Shown piece after piece: positions 1-6,350 of a stretch of DNA of 8,379 nucleotides. Origin of the DNA: JBBPYR01 sp038199755 (GTDB taxonomy: Bacteria; Chloroflexota; Ktedonobacteria; Ktedonobacterales; Ktedonobacteraceae); NCBI GenBank assembly GCA_038199755.1, contig JBBPYR010000088.1, forward strand, positions 1 through 8,379, written 5' to 3'. Within the stretch, counting starts at the first letter, position 1; each line of letters begins with the position of its first letter. The notes beneath the pieces were generated by a model that was not told where the DNA came from, did no database searches, and saw only the letters and a program-made list of their open reading frames with translations. Position numbers and translations under genes: made by a program.

Positions 1-93
1 TGGCGGTCTGAATAGCAAGCCATTCCTTGCAGACCGCCTGAGCGTAGCTAGCGCGACAGCGTGTTGGCGGTCTGAATAGCAAGCCATTCCTTG
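1..93. repeat. Tandem 64-nt palindromic repeat, one full and one truncated copy
   Basis: Bases 1-29 recur exactly at 65-93, so the unit is 64 nt long and the second copy stops after 29 nt. The full copy can fold. GGCGGTCTG (2-10) is perfectly complementary to CAGACCGCC (30-38), and an inner CAAG (16-19) pairs with CTTG (26-29). The rest of the unit (39-64) contains the palindrome GCTAGC. The second copy loses its right arm at 94, where a 7-nt tandem duplication, ATACACG twice (94-107), begins. This resembles an intergenic REP/MITE-like element. The window edge hides whether more copies lie to the left. No transposase is visible. Confidence 0.8.
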
Positions 94-155
94 ATACACG
101 ATACACGCCTATTGACATGCTGCCGTTCCAATACGGTACTCCCAATACACAAAAA

Positions 156-192
156 AAGACTTTCAAGCATTACTATTACACTTGAAAGTCTT
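156..192 (-). terminator. Rho-independent terminator of the first Uma2 gene
   Basis: AAGACTTTCAAG (156-167) and CTTGAAAGTCTT (181-192) form a perfect 12-bp stem with a 13-nt loop. Read on the minus strand, the stem is followed directly by a run of seven T (the A-run 151-157 on the plus strand, partly within the stem). It lies about 60 nt beyond the stop of the Uma2 gene at 253, in the right orientation to end that transcript. Confidence 0.85.
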
Positions 193-252
193 CCATCAGT
201 CTGCCTAGTACTTGACCTTATGTATCAGAGAACAACACCATGTGGCTGCCTA

Positions 253-852
253 TTATTCCGCTTCTTCTTCGTCCACCTGCTCAACCGCCACGGGAATAGA
301 GAGGCGGCGATACAACTGTCGTACCTCAATTTCAATGTCCGCGCTTGTTAAATGAAAGCGTTGCCCTGCCCCGTATTGCTGGTAAAGCCAACCAGTATCA
401 GTGCGGGAAAAGACCTCGACGCGCTGGATATACTGACTGATCAGGATGATTTCCTGAATAGTCTCCTTCATCTGGTAAAGTGCCAGCTTCTCAAAACGAT
501 CTGTCATCTCTGTAGACCGCGAAAGCACCTCAACCACCAGGATCGGAGCTTGCATAATTTGTGACTCTCCATGATCAGCCACGTCACAAGAGACAACCAC
601 ATCTGGAATAACAACCCTGGTTGGTGTCACGCGCACTAATTTATCCGCTACATAGGGGCGACACAGCGAATCATCTCCCAACGCCCGAGCCAGCGCGACC
701 CCGAAATTCAACGAAATTGCCGCATGGTTTGACGATCCCCCGGCCATCAAACGAACCTCGCCATCATGATATTCGTAGCGTCGGTCAGAATTGTTGACGA
801 GAAGTAGGTATTGTTCAAGTGACATGTGCTGCCGCGCGGATTGCATCGCCAT
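253..852 (-). CDS. Uma2 family endonuclease (DUF820, PD-(D/E)XK fold), copy 1
   Basis: This 199-residue protein belongs to the Uma2/DUF820 family, which has a restriction-endonuclease-like fold and whose cellular role is not established. Visible family motifs are YEYHDGEV (26-33), IPDVVVSCD (82-90), ILVVEVLS (104-111) and RFEKLALY (119-126). These place a plausible PD-(D/E)XK set at D84, E108 and K122, so the catalytic core looks intact. The C-terminal tail is acidic (DEEEAE). The length is normal for the family. The ATG at 852 is preferred because GAGGAA lies 8 nt upstream of it; the second ATG, two codons in, would be 14 nt away. The gene has its own extended -10 promoter and terminator, so it is a single-gene unit. 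A second, diverged family member lies at 6417-7025. Confidence 0.88.
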   Translation of the reverse strand: MAMQSARQHMSLEQYLLLVNNSDRRYEYHDGEVRLMAGGSSNHAAISLNFGVALARALGDDSLCRPYVADKLVRVTPTRVVIPDVVVSCDVADHGESQIMQAPILVVEVLSRSTEMTDRFEKLALYQMKETIQEIILISQYIQRVEVFSRTDTGWLYQQYGAGQRFHLTSADIEIEVRQLYRRLSIPVAVEQVDEEEAE

Positions 853-905
853 ACACCGATTTCCTCACTGCTTTTCTGAATGTACCATGTCGTTTCTCTG
901 CACCC

Positions 906-914
906 ATTATATCA
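906..914 (-). promoter_or_regulatory. Extended -10 promoter for Uma2 copy 1
   Basis: The minus strand reads TGATATAAT, a consensus TATAAT preceded by the extended TGN motif. No good -35 hexamer sits at 17 nt, which is normal for extended -10 promoters. Transcription would begin near 899 and leave a leader of about 45 nt before the ATG at 852. Confidence 0.6.
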
Positions 915-1014
915 TGCACCTATCTTGTAACGAAAATAGTAAACAATACGTGTGATATATGACTCCGACAATTTTCGGTGCCCGAACTTCTTTATTAACC
1001 ATAGGAGAATAGCA

Positions 1015-1467
1015 ATGGTACAACGAACTGAGACCCAATGGTCAACAAACCGCATTTTTGCTCTCGCCCTCGGCATTGTCTTTACCCTGATAGCCATTAT
1101 TGGTTTCCTGACCCCTACTGAGAATAGCTCGGGTGTACAGGCCATCTTCGGCCTCTTTGACGTGGATAGCGTCCTTAACATCGTTCACTTGCTCTTCGGC
1201 TTGTTAGGTATTGCAGCGGCCTTCACCGGCTATTCCCGTCGCTATAATCAGGCGTTTGGCGTCATCTACGTCGTTTTAGCACTACTCGGCCTCATTCCCG
1301 CTCTCTACTTTCCAGCGGGTTCTTTTGGCCATGATAACGGTCTGTTCTTGGGTCTGATGCATCTCAATGCAGGAGATCATATCCTTCACCTCGTCACAGG
1401 ACTCGCCGCCCTCTACGTCGGCTTCTTCGTTGATCGTGCAAATGGGTTGAATAGATCTGCATTATAA
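1015..1467 (+). CDS. DUF4383 family integral membrane protein
   Basis: This is a small membrane protein of 150 residues whose pattern matches DUF4383, a family of unknown function. Four hydrophobic segments are visible at about 13-33, 53-72, 80-100 and 120-139. Segments 2 and 4 carry matching signatures, NIVHLLFGLL (55-64) and HILHLVTGLA (122-131), each with a His (H58, H125) and a Gly. This suggests an internal duplication. The reading frame is open further upstream to an ATG at 952, but AGGAGA at 1003-1008 lies 6 nt before the ATG at 1015, and the membrane domain begins soon after it, so 1015 is the likely start. The gene diverges from Uma2 copy 1 and is followed by its own terminator. No partner or substrate can be inferred. 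Confidence 0.85.
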   Translation: MVQRTETQWSTNRIFALALGIVFTLIAIIGFLTPTENSSGVQAIFGLFDVDSVLNIVHLLFGLLGIAAAFTGYSRRYNQAFGVIYVVLALLGLIPALYFPAGSFGHDNGLFLGLMHLNAGDHILHLVTGLAALYVGFFVDRANGLNRSAL

Positions 1468-1510
1468 TCATAGGCATGGTTCACGCTCATTTTGATCATG
1501 CCATAGAACC

Positions 1511-1553
1511 AAAAGAGGAAGTGACGGGTTTGACACGCCACTTCCTCTTTTTT
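1511..1553 (+). terminator. Rho-independent terminator after the DUF4383 gene
   Basis: AAAAGAGGAAGTG (1511-1523) pairs perfectly with CACTTCCTCTTTT (1539-1551) across a 15-nt loop. The right arm runs into six T (1548-1553). It lies about 45 nt after the stop at 1467 and before the next gene. The A-run on its left side could also give some termination on the minus strand, but no minus-strand gene needs it. Confidence 0.85.
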
Positions 1554-1617
1554 CTGCCGAAAAACGTGTAACTTATAACGAGTGATGTTATCGCACTATA
1601 AACTAAAGGAGGAATAG

Positions 1618-2118
1618 ATGAACCAACAACAGCACACCATGCTGGCCCAATTGAGCCAAACCTGCCTGAAAGGAGCTTTCGCTGGCTTCGTCGCCACAGT
1701 CCCTATGACCATCTTCATGCTCGTCACACAACGCTTCTTACCTAAAGGACAGCACTATGACTTACCACCAGAAATCATCACAAAAGAGTTGGCGCAGCGC
1801 ATGCACGTGAAGCAACACATGAGTAAAGGGCAAATTCTGGCTGCAACACTCGTTTCCCACTTTGGCTACGGCACAACCATGGGAGTGCTATATAGTTCTT
1901 TCCCACAGAGTACCCCTATGATCGCCCCTGTGCAAGGAAGCCTCTTCGCCCTTCTTGTATGGGCCGCAAGTTATCTCGGCTTGCTCCCATTATTAGGCAT
2001 GTCAGAATCAGGCCACAGGGAGCCGAAACATCGCAATCTTATGATGATCGTCGCTCACATCGTGTGGGGATCAACGTTGGGATTAGTGGCAACAGCTCTA
2101 CTGCGCAAGAAAGTATAG
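1618..2118 (+). CDS. Small integral membrane protein, YagU/DUF1440-like
   Basis: This 166-residue protein has four probable membrane helices at about 17-37, 73-93, 103-127 and 141-162, with a basic end (LRKKV). Features recalling the YagU/DUF1440 group and related small families are GAFAGFVATVPM (19-30) in helix 1, LPPE (49-52) in the first loop, HFGYGTTMGVLY (81-92) in helix 2, and AHIVWGSTLG (146-155) in helix 4. YagU in E. coli is an inner-membrane protein linked to acid tolerance, but I would not transfer that role. The start is secure: AAAGGAGG (1605-1612), a near-perfect ribosome site, lies 5 nt before the ATG. The gene is convergent with the lipoprotein gene at 2185 and separated by a terminator from the DUF4383 gene. 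The family call is tentative; that it is a membrane protein is clear. Confidence 0.75.
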   Translation: MNQQQHTMLAQLSQTCLKGAFAGFVATVPMTIFMLVTQRFLPKGQHYDLPPEIITKELAQRMHVKQHMSKGQILAATLVSHFGYGTTMGVLYSSFPQSTPMIAPVQGSLFALLVWAASYLGLLPLLGMSESGHREPKHRNLMMIVAHIVWGSTLGLVATALLRKKV

Positions 2119-2144
2119 TAGCGAGTACATCATCTGTTTGCACA

Positions 2145-2171
2145 GCAAGCGCAAGTCTCCCTCGCGCTCGC
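2145..2171 (-). terminator. Possible stem-loop between convergent genes
   Basis: On the minus strand GCGAGCGC and GCGCTTGC can form an 8-bp stem with one G-U pair and an 11-nt loop, just after the stop of the lipoprotein gene. On the plus strand the same stem has an A-C mismatch. No T-run follows, so termination is uncertain. Confidence 0.3.
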
Positions 2172-2184
2172 CTTGCCTACTTAC

Positions 2185-2892
2185 CTAGCCGTTGGTGCTG
2201 CCGCTGGCATTGCCAACGCTGACCACGATGTTCGCAGGCACCTGCACCTTCACCTTCACCGACAGATTATTCCCGATAGCCTGTGCATTGCCATTGAAAT
2301 CGCTCAGGTTCGCCGCGGCGGGAAGCGTATAGCTGTAGCTTTTGGTGCCAATGGTGAAGCGCAGCACACGATCACTGCCCACCGCACTGGTCGTGATACC
2401 TGTATACGCTATCACATTCAGGTCGGGATCACCTTGTACCACAGGCTTCAATATCGTCACCGTGAAGCTACTACCATCCTGGTTCACAATCGCATCCATA
2501 TTGACAGAGGCCCCCACCGTTGGCGAGTTGCCACCAAAAGCCGAGCGATCAGTCTGGGCAGAGATTGCCAGCGTATACGCTTTTCCATCAGGTCCAGTCA
2601 TGACAAGACTACTGCCACTGACACTTTTGACAGGGCCAATGAACGAAATGCCACCAGCTTTAAACGCGACCGATGCAGTAGTTGGCGTAGCCGCTACCGC
2701 CTGTGTAGGAGTTGCCGAAACCTGGGTTGGGGCTGTCGTCGCAGCTGGAGTGCCACCACCACTGCCACCAGTCGTCGTTTGTCCGCTACCGCCAGCGACG
2801 CCCGAACACGCTGAAATCAAAATCATCATACCAAGCAAGACACTACACACAAACATAGCTTGCAGAAATTGACGAGATGGTTTAGTGAACAC
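2185..2892 (-). CDS. Secreted lipoprotein with two DUF5666-like beta repeats
   Basis: This 235-residue protein begins with a lipoprotein signal peptide: a basic start, a hydrophobic stretch (about 12-26), and the lipobox ISAC ending at C29. It is therefore probably lipid-anchored on the outside of the cell membrane. Residues 30-75 are a Gly/Ser then Ala/Thr/Pro-rich linker. The remainder is beta-rich and resembles DUF5666, with the pattern VKSVSGSSLVMTGPDGK (88-104). It seems to contain two tandem copies, about 81-150 and 157-228, that share K-(A/S)-Y-(T/S), F-x-GN and (V/I)G positions. No enzyme motif is seen; a binding or structural role is possible. The start is GTG: the minus strand has AGGGAG 6 nt before it and no suitable ATG. 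It is convergent with the gene ending at 2118. Confidence 0.8.
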   Translation of the reverse strand: MFTKPSRQFLQAMFVCSVLLGMMILISACSGVAGGSGQTTTGGSGGGTPAATTAPTQVSATPTQAVAATPTTASVAFKAGGISFIGPVKSVSGSSLVMTGPDGKAYTLAISAQTDRSAFGGNSPTVGASVNMDAIVNQDGSSFTVTILKPVVQGDPDLNVIAYTGITTSAVGSDRVLRFTIGTKSYSYTLPAAANLSDFNGNAQAIGNNLSVKVKVQVPANIVVSVGNASGSTNG

Positions 2893-3056
2893 AGTTTTCT
2901 CCCTTTATCACAGATCAGTATCGAGACACAAACCTTTTATTGATGGCATTACCCAACCTATAAATTCACAACATTTGATCTATCGTGATATACGATGATA
3001 CACTCATTTTTTAGGGAGGAACTATACTCTATAGCACAGTGAACGAGTGATAATGG

Positions 3057-3278
3057 TCACACCCACAGAAACCCGAAGCCCACCAGCACATACACAGCCA
3101 GCGTCGCCCCCACAAACAACGCCACCAAGCGTGGTTGCAGAATGTGCCCTAGCACCACCATTTCGGGCAGGCTCAGACCAGAGGCAGCAATCATGAAGGT
3201 CAGCACGACCGGAACGGTCACACCGTACTGGATGAGGGCTTCGAGAGAGGTACTAACGTGGCAACGAAGGGGGAAATA
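3057..3278 (-). pseudogene. C-terminal remnant of an ArsP/DUF318 (YraQ-type) permease
   Basis: On the minus strand an open frame of 73 codons ends at TGA (3059-3057) and is closed upstream by an in-frame TGA (3281-3279). It has no start codon at the proper place. Its translation contains PLRCHVST, then LEALIQYGVTVPVVLTF, then MIAASGLSLPEMVVL, and a final hydrophobic helix ending GFLWV. This matches the last conserved block of the two-domain permeases of the DUF318/ArsP_1 family: a Pro/Cys motif, a gap of the type ALxxxGVxxxxALxF, and the LSLPE motif before the last helix. Intact members have roughly 300 or more residues, so about three quarters is missing. The methyltransferase stop codon lies only 8 nt from the fragment's upstream edge, which suggests a deletion or rearrangement joined the two. 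Family assignment is from memory of the motifs. Confidence 0.7.
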
Positions 3279-3286
3279 TCACCTTT

Positions 3287-4039
3287 TTATTTTTGAGCAA
3301 TAATGAAAAACTGATGGAAGTGATCTTCAAAATAGCCATCTGCCTGGATCATTTCATGCAAAGTAACGAGCTTATCGAAATACTTCTCCACGGAGAAGCC
3401 AGGGACTTGCCAAGGTACAATTTTCAGATAGTAGACAATAGCCCCGACATCATAAAACCGCTCAACAAGAAATTCCTCACGCTGCTCAATGATCTGCAAT
3501 CCCGTCGCTTGCAACTGTGAGACTGCTTTCTCCAGATTCCAACCAGCATATGTGTAGGGAACATCGAAGACGCTGTTCAACCGTTCCATCACCTTGCCGC
3601 CAACCTGCTGTGTGATAATTTGATGCCCTGGTTTGAGAATGCGCTTGATCTCTGGCTCATAGTAATAGCCATGGCGATTGATGATAAGATCAAATTGGTT
3701 ATCCGCGAAGGGCAACCGCGTATTATCAGTGATCTCGTAGACCTTTACCCCCAGCGGTTCTAGGCATTTTCGTGCGACTGGTATATTGGGCGCGTAAGAT
3801 TCCGTCGCGCATGTCTCAGTTGGCAATGGTTGTAGTGCGGCCAGACGTTCACCTCCGCCTGTATCCATATCCAGCAATGATTGTGCTAGTGCCATTCCTG
3901 CTCGCACAGTTGCCATATAATTCCAGCTACTGATATGCCGAATTGTCACACGTCGCCCATCTAAATAAGAAAAATCCCAGCCCGAGAATGGGTGGTTGTA
4001 CTCAGCGACGAGATATTTGTATAACTCATTGTGGTTCAT
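3287..4039 (-). CDS. Class I SAM-dependent methyltransferase
   Basis: This 250-residue protein has the Rossmann methyltransferase order. Motif I is LLDMDTGGGE (55-64), which binds S-adenosylmethionine. An acidic E80 ends the second strand. LPFADNQFDLIINRHG (109-124) carries the usual PFxDxxFD motif, and KRILKPGHQIITQQVG (132-147) is the strand and turn after it. This is the Methyltransf_11/25 type. The C-terminal part (about 150-250) should define the substrate, which I cannot name. There is no strong ribosome site before the ATG at 4039. The minus strand has TATGAT (4056-4051) ending 11 nt before the ATG, so the mRNA may have a very short leader; this is weak evidence. The gene diverges from groESL and shares its upstream gap. 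Downstream lies the permease remnant. Confidence 0.85.
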   Translation of the reverse strand: MNHNELYKYLVAEYNHPFSGWDFSYLDGRRVTIRHISSWNYMATVRAGMALAQSLLDMDTGGGERLAALQPLPTETCATESYAPNIPVARKCLEPLGVKVYEITDNTRLPFADNQFDLIINRHGYYYEPEIKRILKPGHQIITQQVGGKVMERLNSVFDVPYTYAGWNLEKAVSQLQATGLQIIEQREEFLVERFYDVGAIVYYLKIVPWQVPGFSVEKYFDKLVTLHEMIQADGYFEDHFHQFFIIAQK

Positions 4040-4127
4040 GGTCTTATTTTATCATAAAAAGTAATAGTGAAAAGCAGGATATGCTGCCAATAATCTTGTA
4101 TAAGCCTGACTTACACCAAAAATCCTC

Positions 4128-4156
4128 TTGCAGTCTCTCCCATAATGGTGTATGAT
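4128..4156 (+). promoter_or_regulatory. Sigma-A-type promoter of the groESL operon
   Basis: TTGCAG (4128-4133) and TATGAT (4151-4156) are separated by exactly 17 nt, close to the housekeeping consensus. Transcription should begin near 4163, immediately before the CIRCE operator, leaving a leader of about 100 nt before groES. Confidence 0.8.
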
Positions 4157-4165
4157 ATAGGCGGT

Positions 4166-4192
4166 TTCGCACTCTACCAATGAGAGTGCTAA
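4166..4192 (+). promoter_or_regulatory. CIRCE operator (HrcA binding site)
   Basis: The sequence is TTCGCACTC, nine spacer bases, then GAGTGCTAA. The CIRCE consensus is TTAGCACTC-N9-GAGTGCTAA, so only one base in the left arm differs (A to C). It lies at the expected transcription start of groESL. In many bacteria the repressor HrcA binds this element and is released on heat shock or when GroEL is busy. No hrcA gene is in the window. Confidence 0.95.
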
Positions 4193-4264
4193 ATATTTTT
4201 CACACTCGTATCAACCTTACGCTCACACTTCAAATACACAACACTAGTAAGGGAGAAATTGCAG

Positions 4265-4567
4265 ATGGCAGCAGTAAGCGTCAAAATTCGCCCCATGGGC
4301 GACCGCATCATTGTCAAAGCCTCCAATCGAGAGGCCGTCACCAAGAGTGGCATCGTGTTACCTGATACCGCCAAAGAGAAGCCCCAAGAGGGTGAAGTTC
4401 TGGCAGTCGGCCCCGGCAAAGTGCAAGACAGTGGCAAACGTGTCGCACTTGAAATCGAGGTTGGCCAGCGTATTCTCTTCGCGAAATATGCTGGTACTGA
4501 GGTCAAACTCGATGGCGAAGAATACCTCATCATGCGCGAAAGCGACGTAATGGGTATCATCGAATAA
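4265..4567 (+). CDS. groES: Co-chaperonin GroES (Hsp10)
   Basis: This 100-residue protein is the lid of the GroEL folding chamber in the cytoplasm. Family landmarks are IRPMGDRIIVKA near the N-terminus; a mobile loop around SGIVLPDTAKEKPQEG, whose Ile-Val-Leu contacts GroEL; GEVLAVGPGK, typical of the beta-barrel; and FAKYAGTEVKLDGEEYLIMRESDVMGII at the C-terminus (positions about 73-99). The frame is open from a TTG at 4259, but GGGAG (4251-4255) lies 9 nt from the ATG at 4265 and only 3 nt from the TTG, so ATG is preferred. It is the first gene of the operon, 105 nt before groEL, controlled by the promoter and CIRCE element upstream. Confidence 0.97.
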   Translation: MAAVSVKIRPMGDRIIVKASNREAVTKSGIVLPDTAKEKPQEGEVLAVGPGKVQDSGKRVALEIEVGQRILFAKYAGTEVKLDGEEYLIMRESDVMGIIE

Positions 4568-4584
4568 CCCAACTAAACAACAAT

Positions 4585-4650
4585 TCGTAGGGACTACCCT
4601 GGCAGTCGTCCTCTACCTAACAATCGTAGGGATGGCCCACGGGGTCGCCC
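4585..4650. repeat. Two diverged copies of a 27-nt GC-rich repeat between groES and groEL
   Basis: Bases 4585-4611 and 4624-4650 align without gaps at 19 of 27 positions. Both begin TCGTAGGGA and end in a GTCG-C/T-CC block, and their period is 39 nt. Each can form an imperfect hairpin from its GGGA side and its GTCGYCC side. They fill most of the intergenic spacer and end about 10 nt before the groEL ribosome site (AGGAG, 4660-4664). They look like degenerate dispersed palindromic repeats. An effect on processing or on the groES/groEL ratio is possible but not shown. Confidence 0.6.
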
Positions 4651-4672
4651 GATTACAACAGGAGTATTATTC

Positions 4673-6325
4673 GTGGCAAAACGACTACAATTTGAAGATC
4701 AAGCACGCCACTCGCTCAAAAAAGGCATCGATGCCGTAGCGGAAGCGGTAAAAGTGACATTGGGTCCAAAGGGCCGCAATGTCGTGCTAGACAAAAAGTA
4801 TGGCGCACCTACCATCACCAATGACGGTGTGACCATTGCCCGTGAAATTGATCTGCCCGATCCATTTGAAAACATGGGTGCCCAACTACTTAAAGAAGTA
4901 GCCACCAAGACCAACGATGTCGCCGGTGATGGCACCACCACCGCGACCGTGCTGGCCCAGGCCATTGTCACCGAAGGGCTGCGCAATCTGGCAGCAGGCG
5001 CAAACCCCATGATCCTGCGTCGTGGCCTGGAAAAAGGCGTTGAGGCAGTCATCGAAGAGATCAAGTCCATGAGTCGCCGCATCGAGACCCGTGAAGAGAT
5101 CGCCCAGGTCGCCTCTATCTCTGCCGCCGACAACACCATCGGTGAACTTATCGCCGAAGTCATGGAGCGCGTCGGCAAAGATGGCGTCATCACAGTTGAA
5201 GAAGGCCGTGGCATCGAGATGGAGAAAGAGTATACTGAGGGTATGCAATTCGACCGTGGCTTCATCTCCCCCTATATGGCAACCAACCCTGACAACACCG
5301 AGGCCGAATTGTCCAACCCCCTCATTCTCATCACCGACAAGAAAATCAGTGCCATTGCTGATATCCTGCCCGTACTTGAGCGCGTGCTGCAATCCGGCAA
5401 CAAAAATTTCGTCATTATCGCCGAGGATGTAGACGGTGAGGCATTGGCAACACTCGTCGTGAACAAACTGCGCGGTGCCTTCAATGTCGTAGCAATCAAG
5501 GCTCCTGGCTTTGGTGATCGCCGCGAGGCCATGCTCGAAGATATTGCGATCCTGACGGGTGCCTCGCTGGTAACAGAGAAGCAGGGCCTTAAGCTGGAAA
5601 ACGCCACCTTGCAAGATCTTGGCCGTGCCCGCACCGTGACAGTGGACAAGGATAACACCACCATCGTTGAGGGTGCTGGCTCCTCCGAGGATATCCAGGC
5701 TCGTATCCGCCAGATTCGCGCCTTCATCAACGACACCACCAGCGACTACGACCGTGAGAAGTTGCAGGAACGCTTGGCGAAGTTGGCCGGTGGCGTAGGC
5801 GTCATCAAGGTTGGTGCCGCGACCGAAGTCGAACTAAAAGAGAAGAAGCACCGCGTCGAAGATGCATTGTCCGCGACCCGTGCCGCTATCGAAGAGGGTA
5901 TCGTCCCCGGCGGCGGCTCAGTGCTCGTCGCAGCCATTCCCGCCCTTGACCGCGTGCAGGTTGCCCCTGGCGAAGAGACCACGGGCGTCAACATTCTGCG
6001 CCGTGCTCTTGAGGAGCCACTCCGTCAGATCGCCATCAACGCCGGACAAGATGGTGCCGTTACGGTGGCCGCTGTTCGTGCCGCTGCGCGTGGCATCGGC
6101 TTTAATGCCCTGACTGGCGAATATGTCGATATGATCAAGGCAGGTATCGTCGATCCGGTCAAGGTGACGCGCTCGGCCTTGCAGAACGCAGCCAGCATCG
6201 CAGGCATGGTCCTCTCGACCGACACCCTCATCACCGACAGCCCTGAAGAGGCTGGAGCAGGTATGCCTGCTGGTGGCGGCATGCCTGGTATGGGTGGCAT
6301 GGGCGGTATGGGCGGCATGATGTAA
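4673..6325 (+). CDS. groEL: Chaperonin GroEL (Hsp60)
   Basis: This 550-residue chaperonin forms a double-ring ATP-driven folding chamber in the cytoplasm with GroES as lid. Nucleotide-site motifs are present: VTLGPKGRN (28-36), TNDGVTIA (49-56, with D51), and GDGTTTAT (85-92, with D86). The ATPase aspartate is D397 in HRVEDALSATRAA, followed by EEGIVPGGG (407-415). The apical domain, about 190-375, is intact, for example KAPGFGDRR (276-284). The tail is the usual Gly/Met-rich type (GMGGMGGMGGMM). The start is GTG at 4673: AGGAG lies 8 nt upstream, and the normal N-terminus MAKRLQFED begins there. It is the second gene of the operon and is followed by a strong stem. Length and motifs suggest a fully functional main GroEL. 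Confidence 0.98.
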   Translation: MAKRLQFEDQARHSLKKGIDAVAEAVKVTLGPKGRNVVLDKKYGAPTITNDGVTIAREIDLPDPFENMGAQLLKEVATKTNDVAGDGTTTATVLAQAIVTEGLRNLAAGANPMILRRGLEKGVEAVIEEIKSMSRRIETREEIAQVASISAADNTIGELIAEVMERVGKDGVITVEEGRGIEMEKEYTEGMQFDRGFISPYMATNPDNTEAELSNPLILITDKKISAIADILPVLERVLQSGNKNFVIIAEDVDGEALATLVVNKLRGAFNVVAIKAPGFGDRREAMLEDIAILTGASLVTEKQGLKLENATLQDLGRARTVTVDKDNTTIVEGAGSSEDIQARIRQIRAFINDTTSDYDREKLQERLAKLAGGVGVIKVGAATEVELKEKKHRVEDALSATRAAIEEGIVPGGGSVLVAAIPALDRVQVAPGEETTGVNILRRALEEPLRQIAINAGQDGAVTVAAVRAAARGIGFNALTGEYVDMIKAGIVDPVKVTRSALQNAASIAGMVLSTDTLITDSPEEAGAGMPAGGGMPGMGGMGGMGGMM

Positions 6326-6326
6326 G

Positions 6327-6342
6327 AACCCTTTTCAGGGTT
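6327..6342 (+). other. Small hairpin just after the groEL stop
   Basis: AACCCT (6327-6332) pairs with AGGGTT (6337-6342) around a TTTC tetraloop, one base after the groEL stop codon. No T-run follows. It may stabilise the 3' end of the mRNA or be incidental. Confidence 0.35.
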
Positions 6343-6350
6343 AGTAGAGC

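Noticed and set aside
1..93. CRISPR-like pattern: two identical 29-nt repeats separated by 35 nt
   Set aside because: The supposed spacer begins with CAGACCGCC, the exact complement of the start of the repeat, so the hairpin spans the repeat/spacer border. There are only two copies and no cas gene, so a tandem palindromic element explains it better.
112..137. TTGACA (112-117) as a plus-strand promoter
   Set aside because: A perfect -35 hexamer is present, but there is no acceptable -10 at 16-18 nt and no plus-strand gene before 1015.
952..1014. Extended N-terminus of the DUF4383 protein from ATG at 952
   Set aside because: No ribosome site precedes 952, whereas AGGAGA is well placed for the ATG at 1015. 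The extra residues do not look like part of the membrane domain.
912..1181. Minus-strand 89-codon open frame over the DUF4383 gene
   Set aside because: It overlaps the true gene antisense, has no family resemblance, and its end overlaps the Uma2 promoter region.
2173..2872. Plus-strand open frames of 176 and 213 codons across the lipoprotein gene
   Set aside because: Their translations are low-complexity (Arg/His-rich or Pro/Val-rich), while the minus strand has a signal peptide, lipobox and ribosome site. These are shadow frames.
4886..5614. Long minus-strand open frame (242 codons) opposite groEL
   Set aside because: It is antisense to the highly conserved groEL gene, has no ribosome site or recognisable domain, and follows from groEL codon bias. 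Other minus-strand frames in 4699-6354 are rejected for the same reason.
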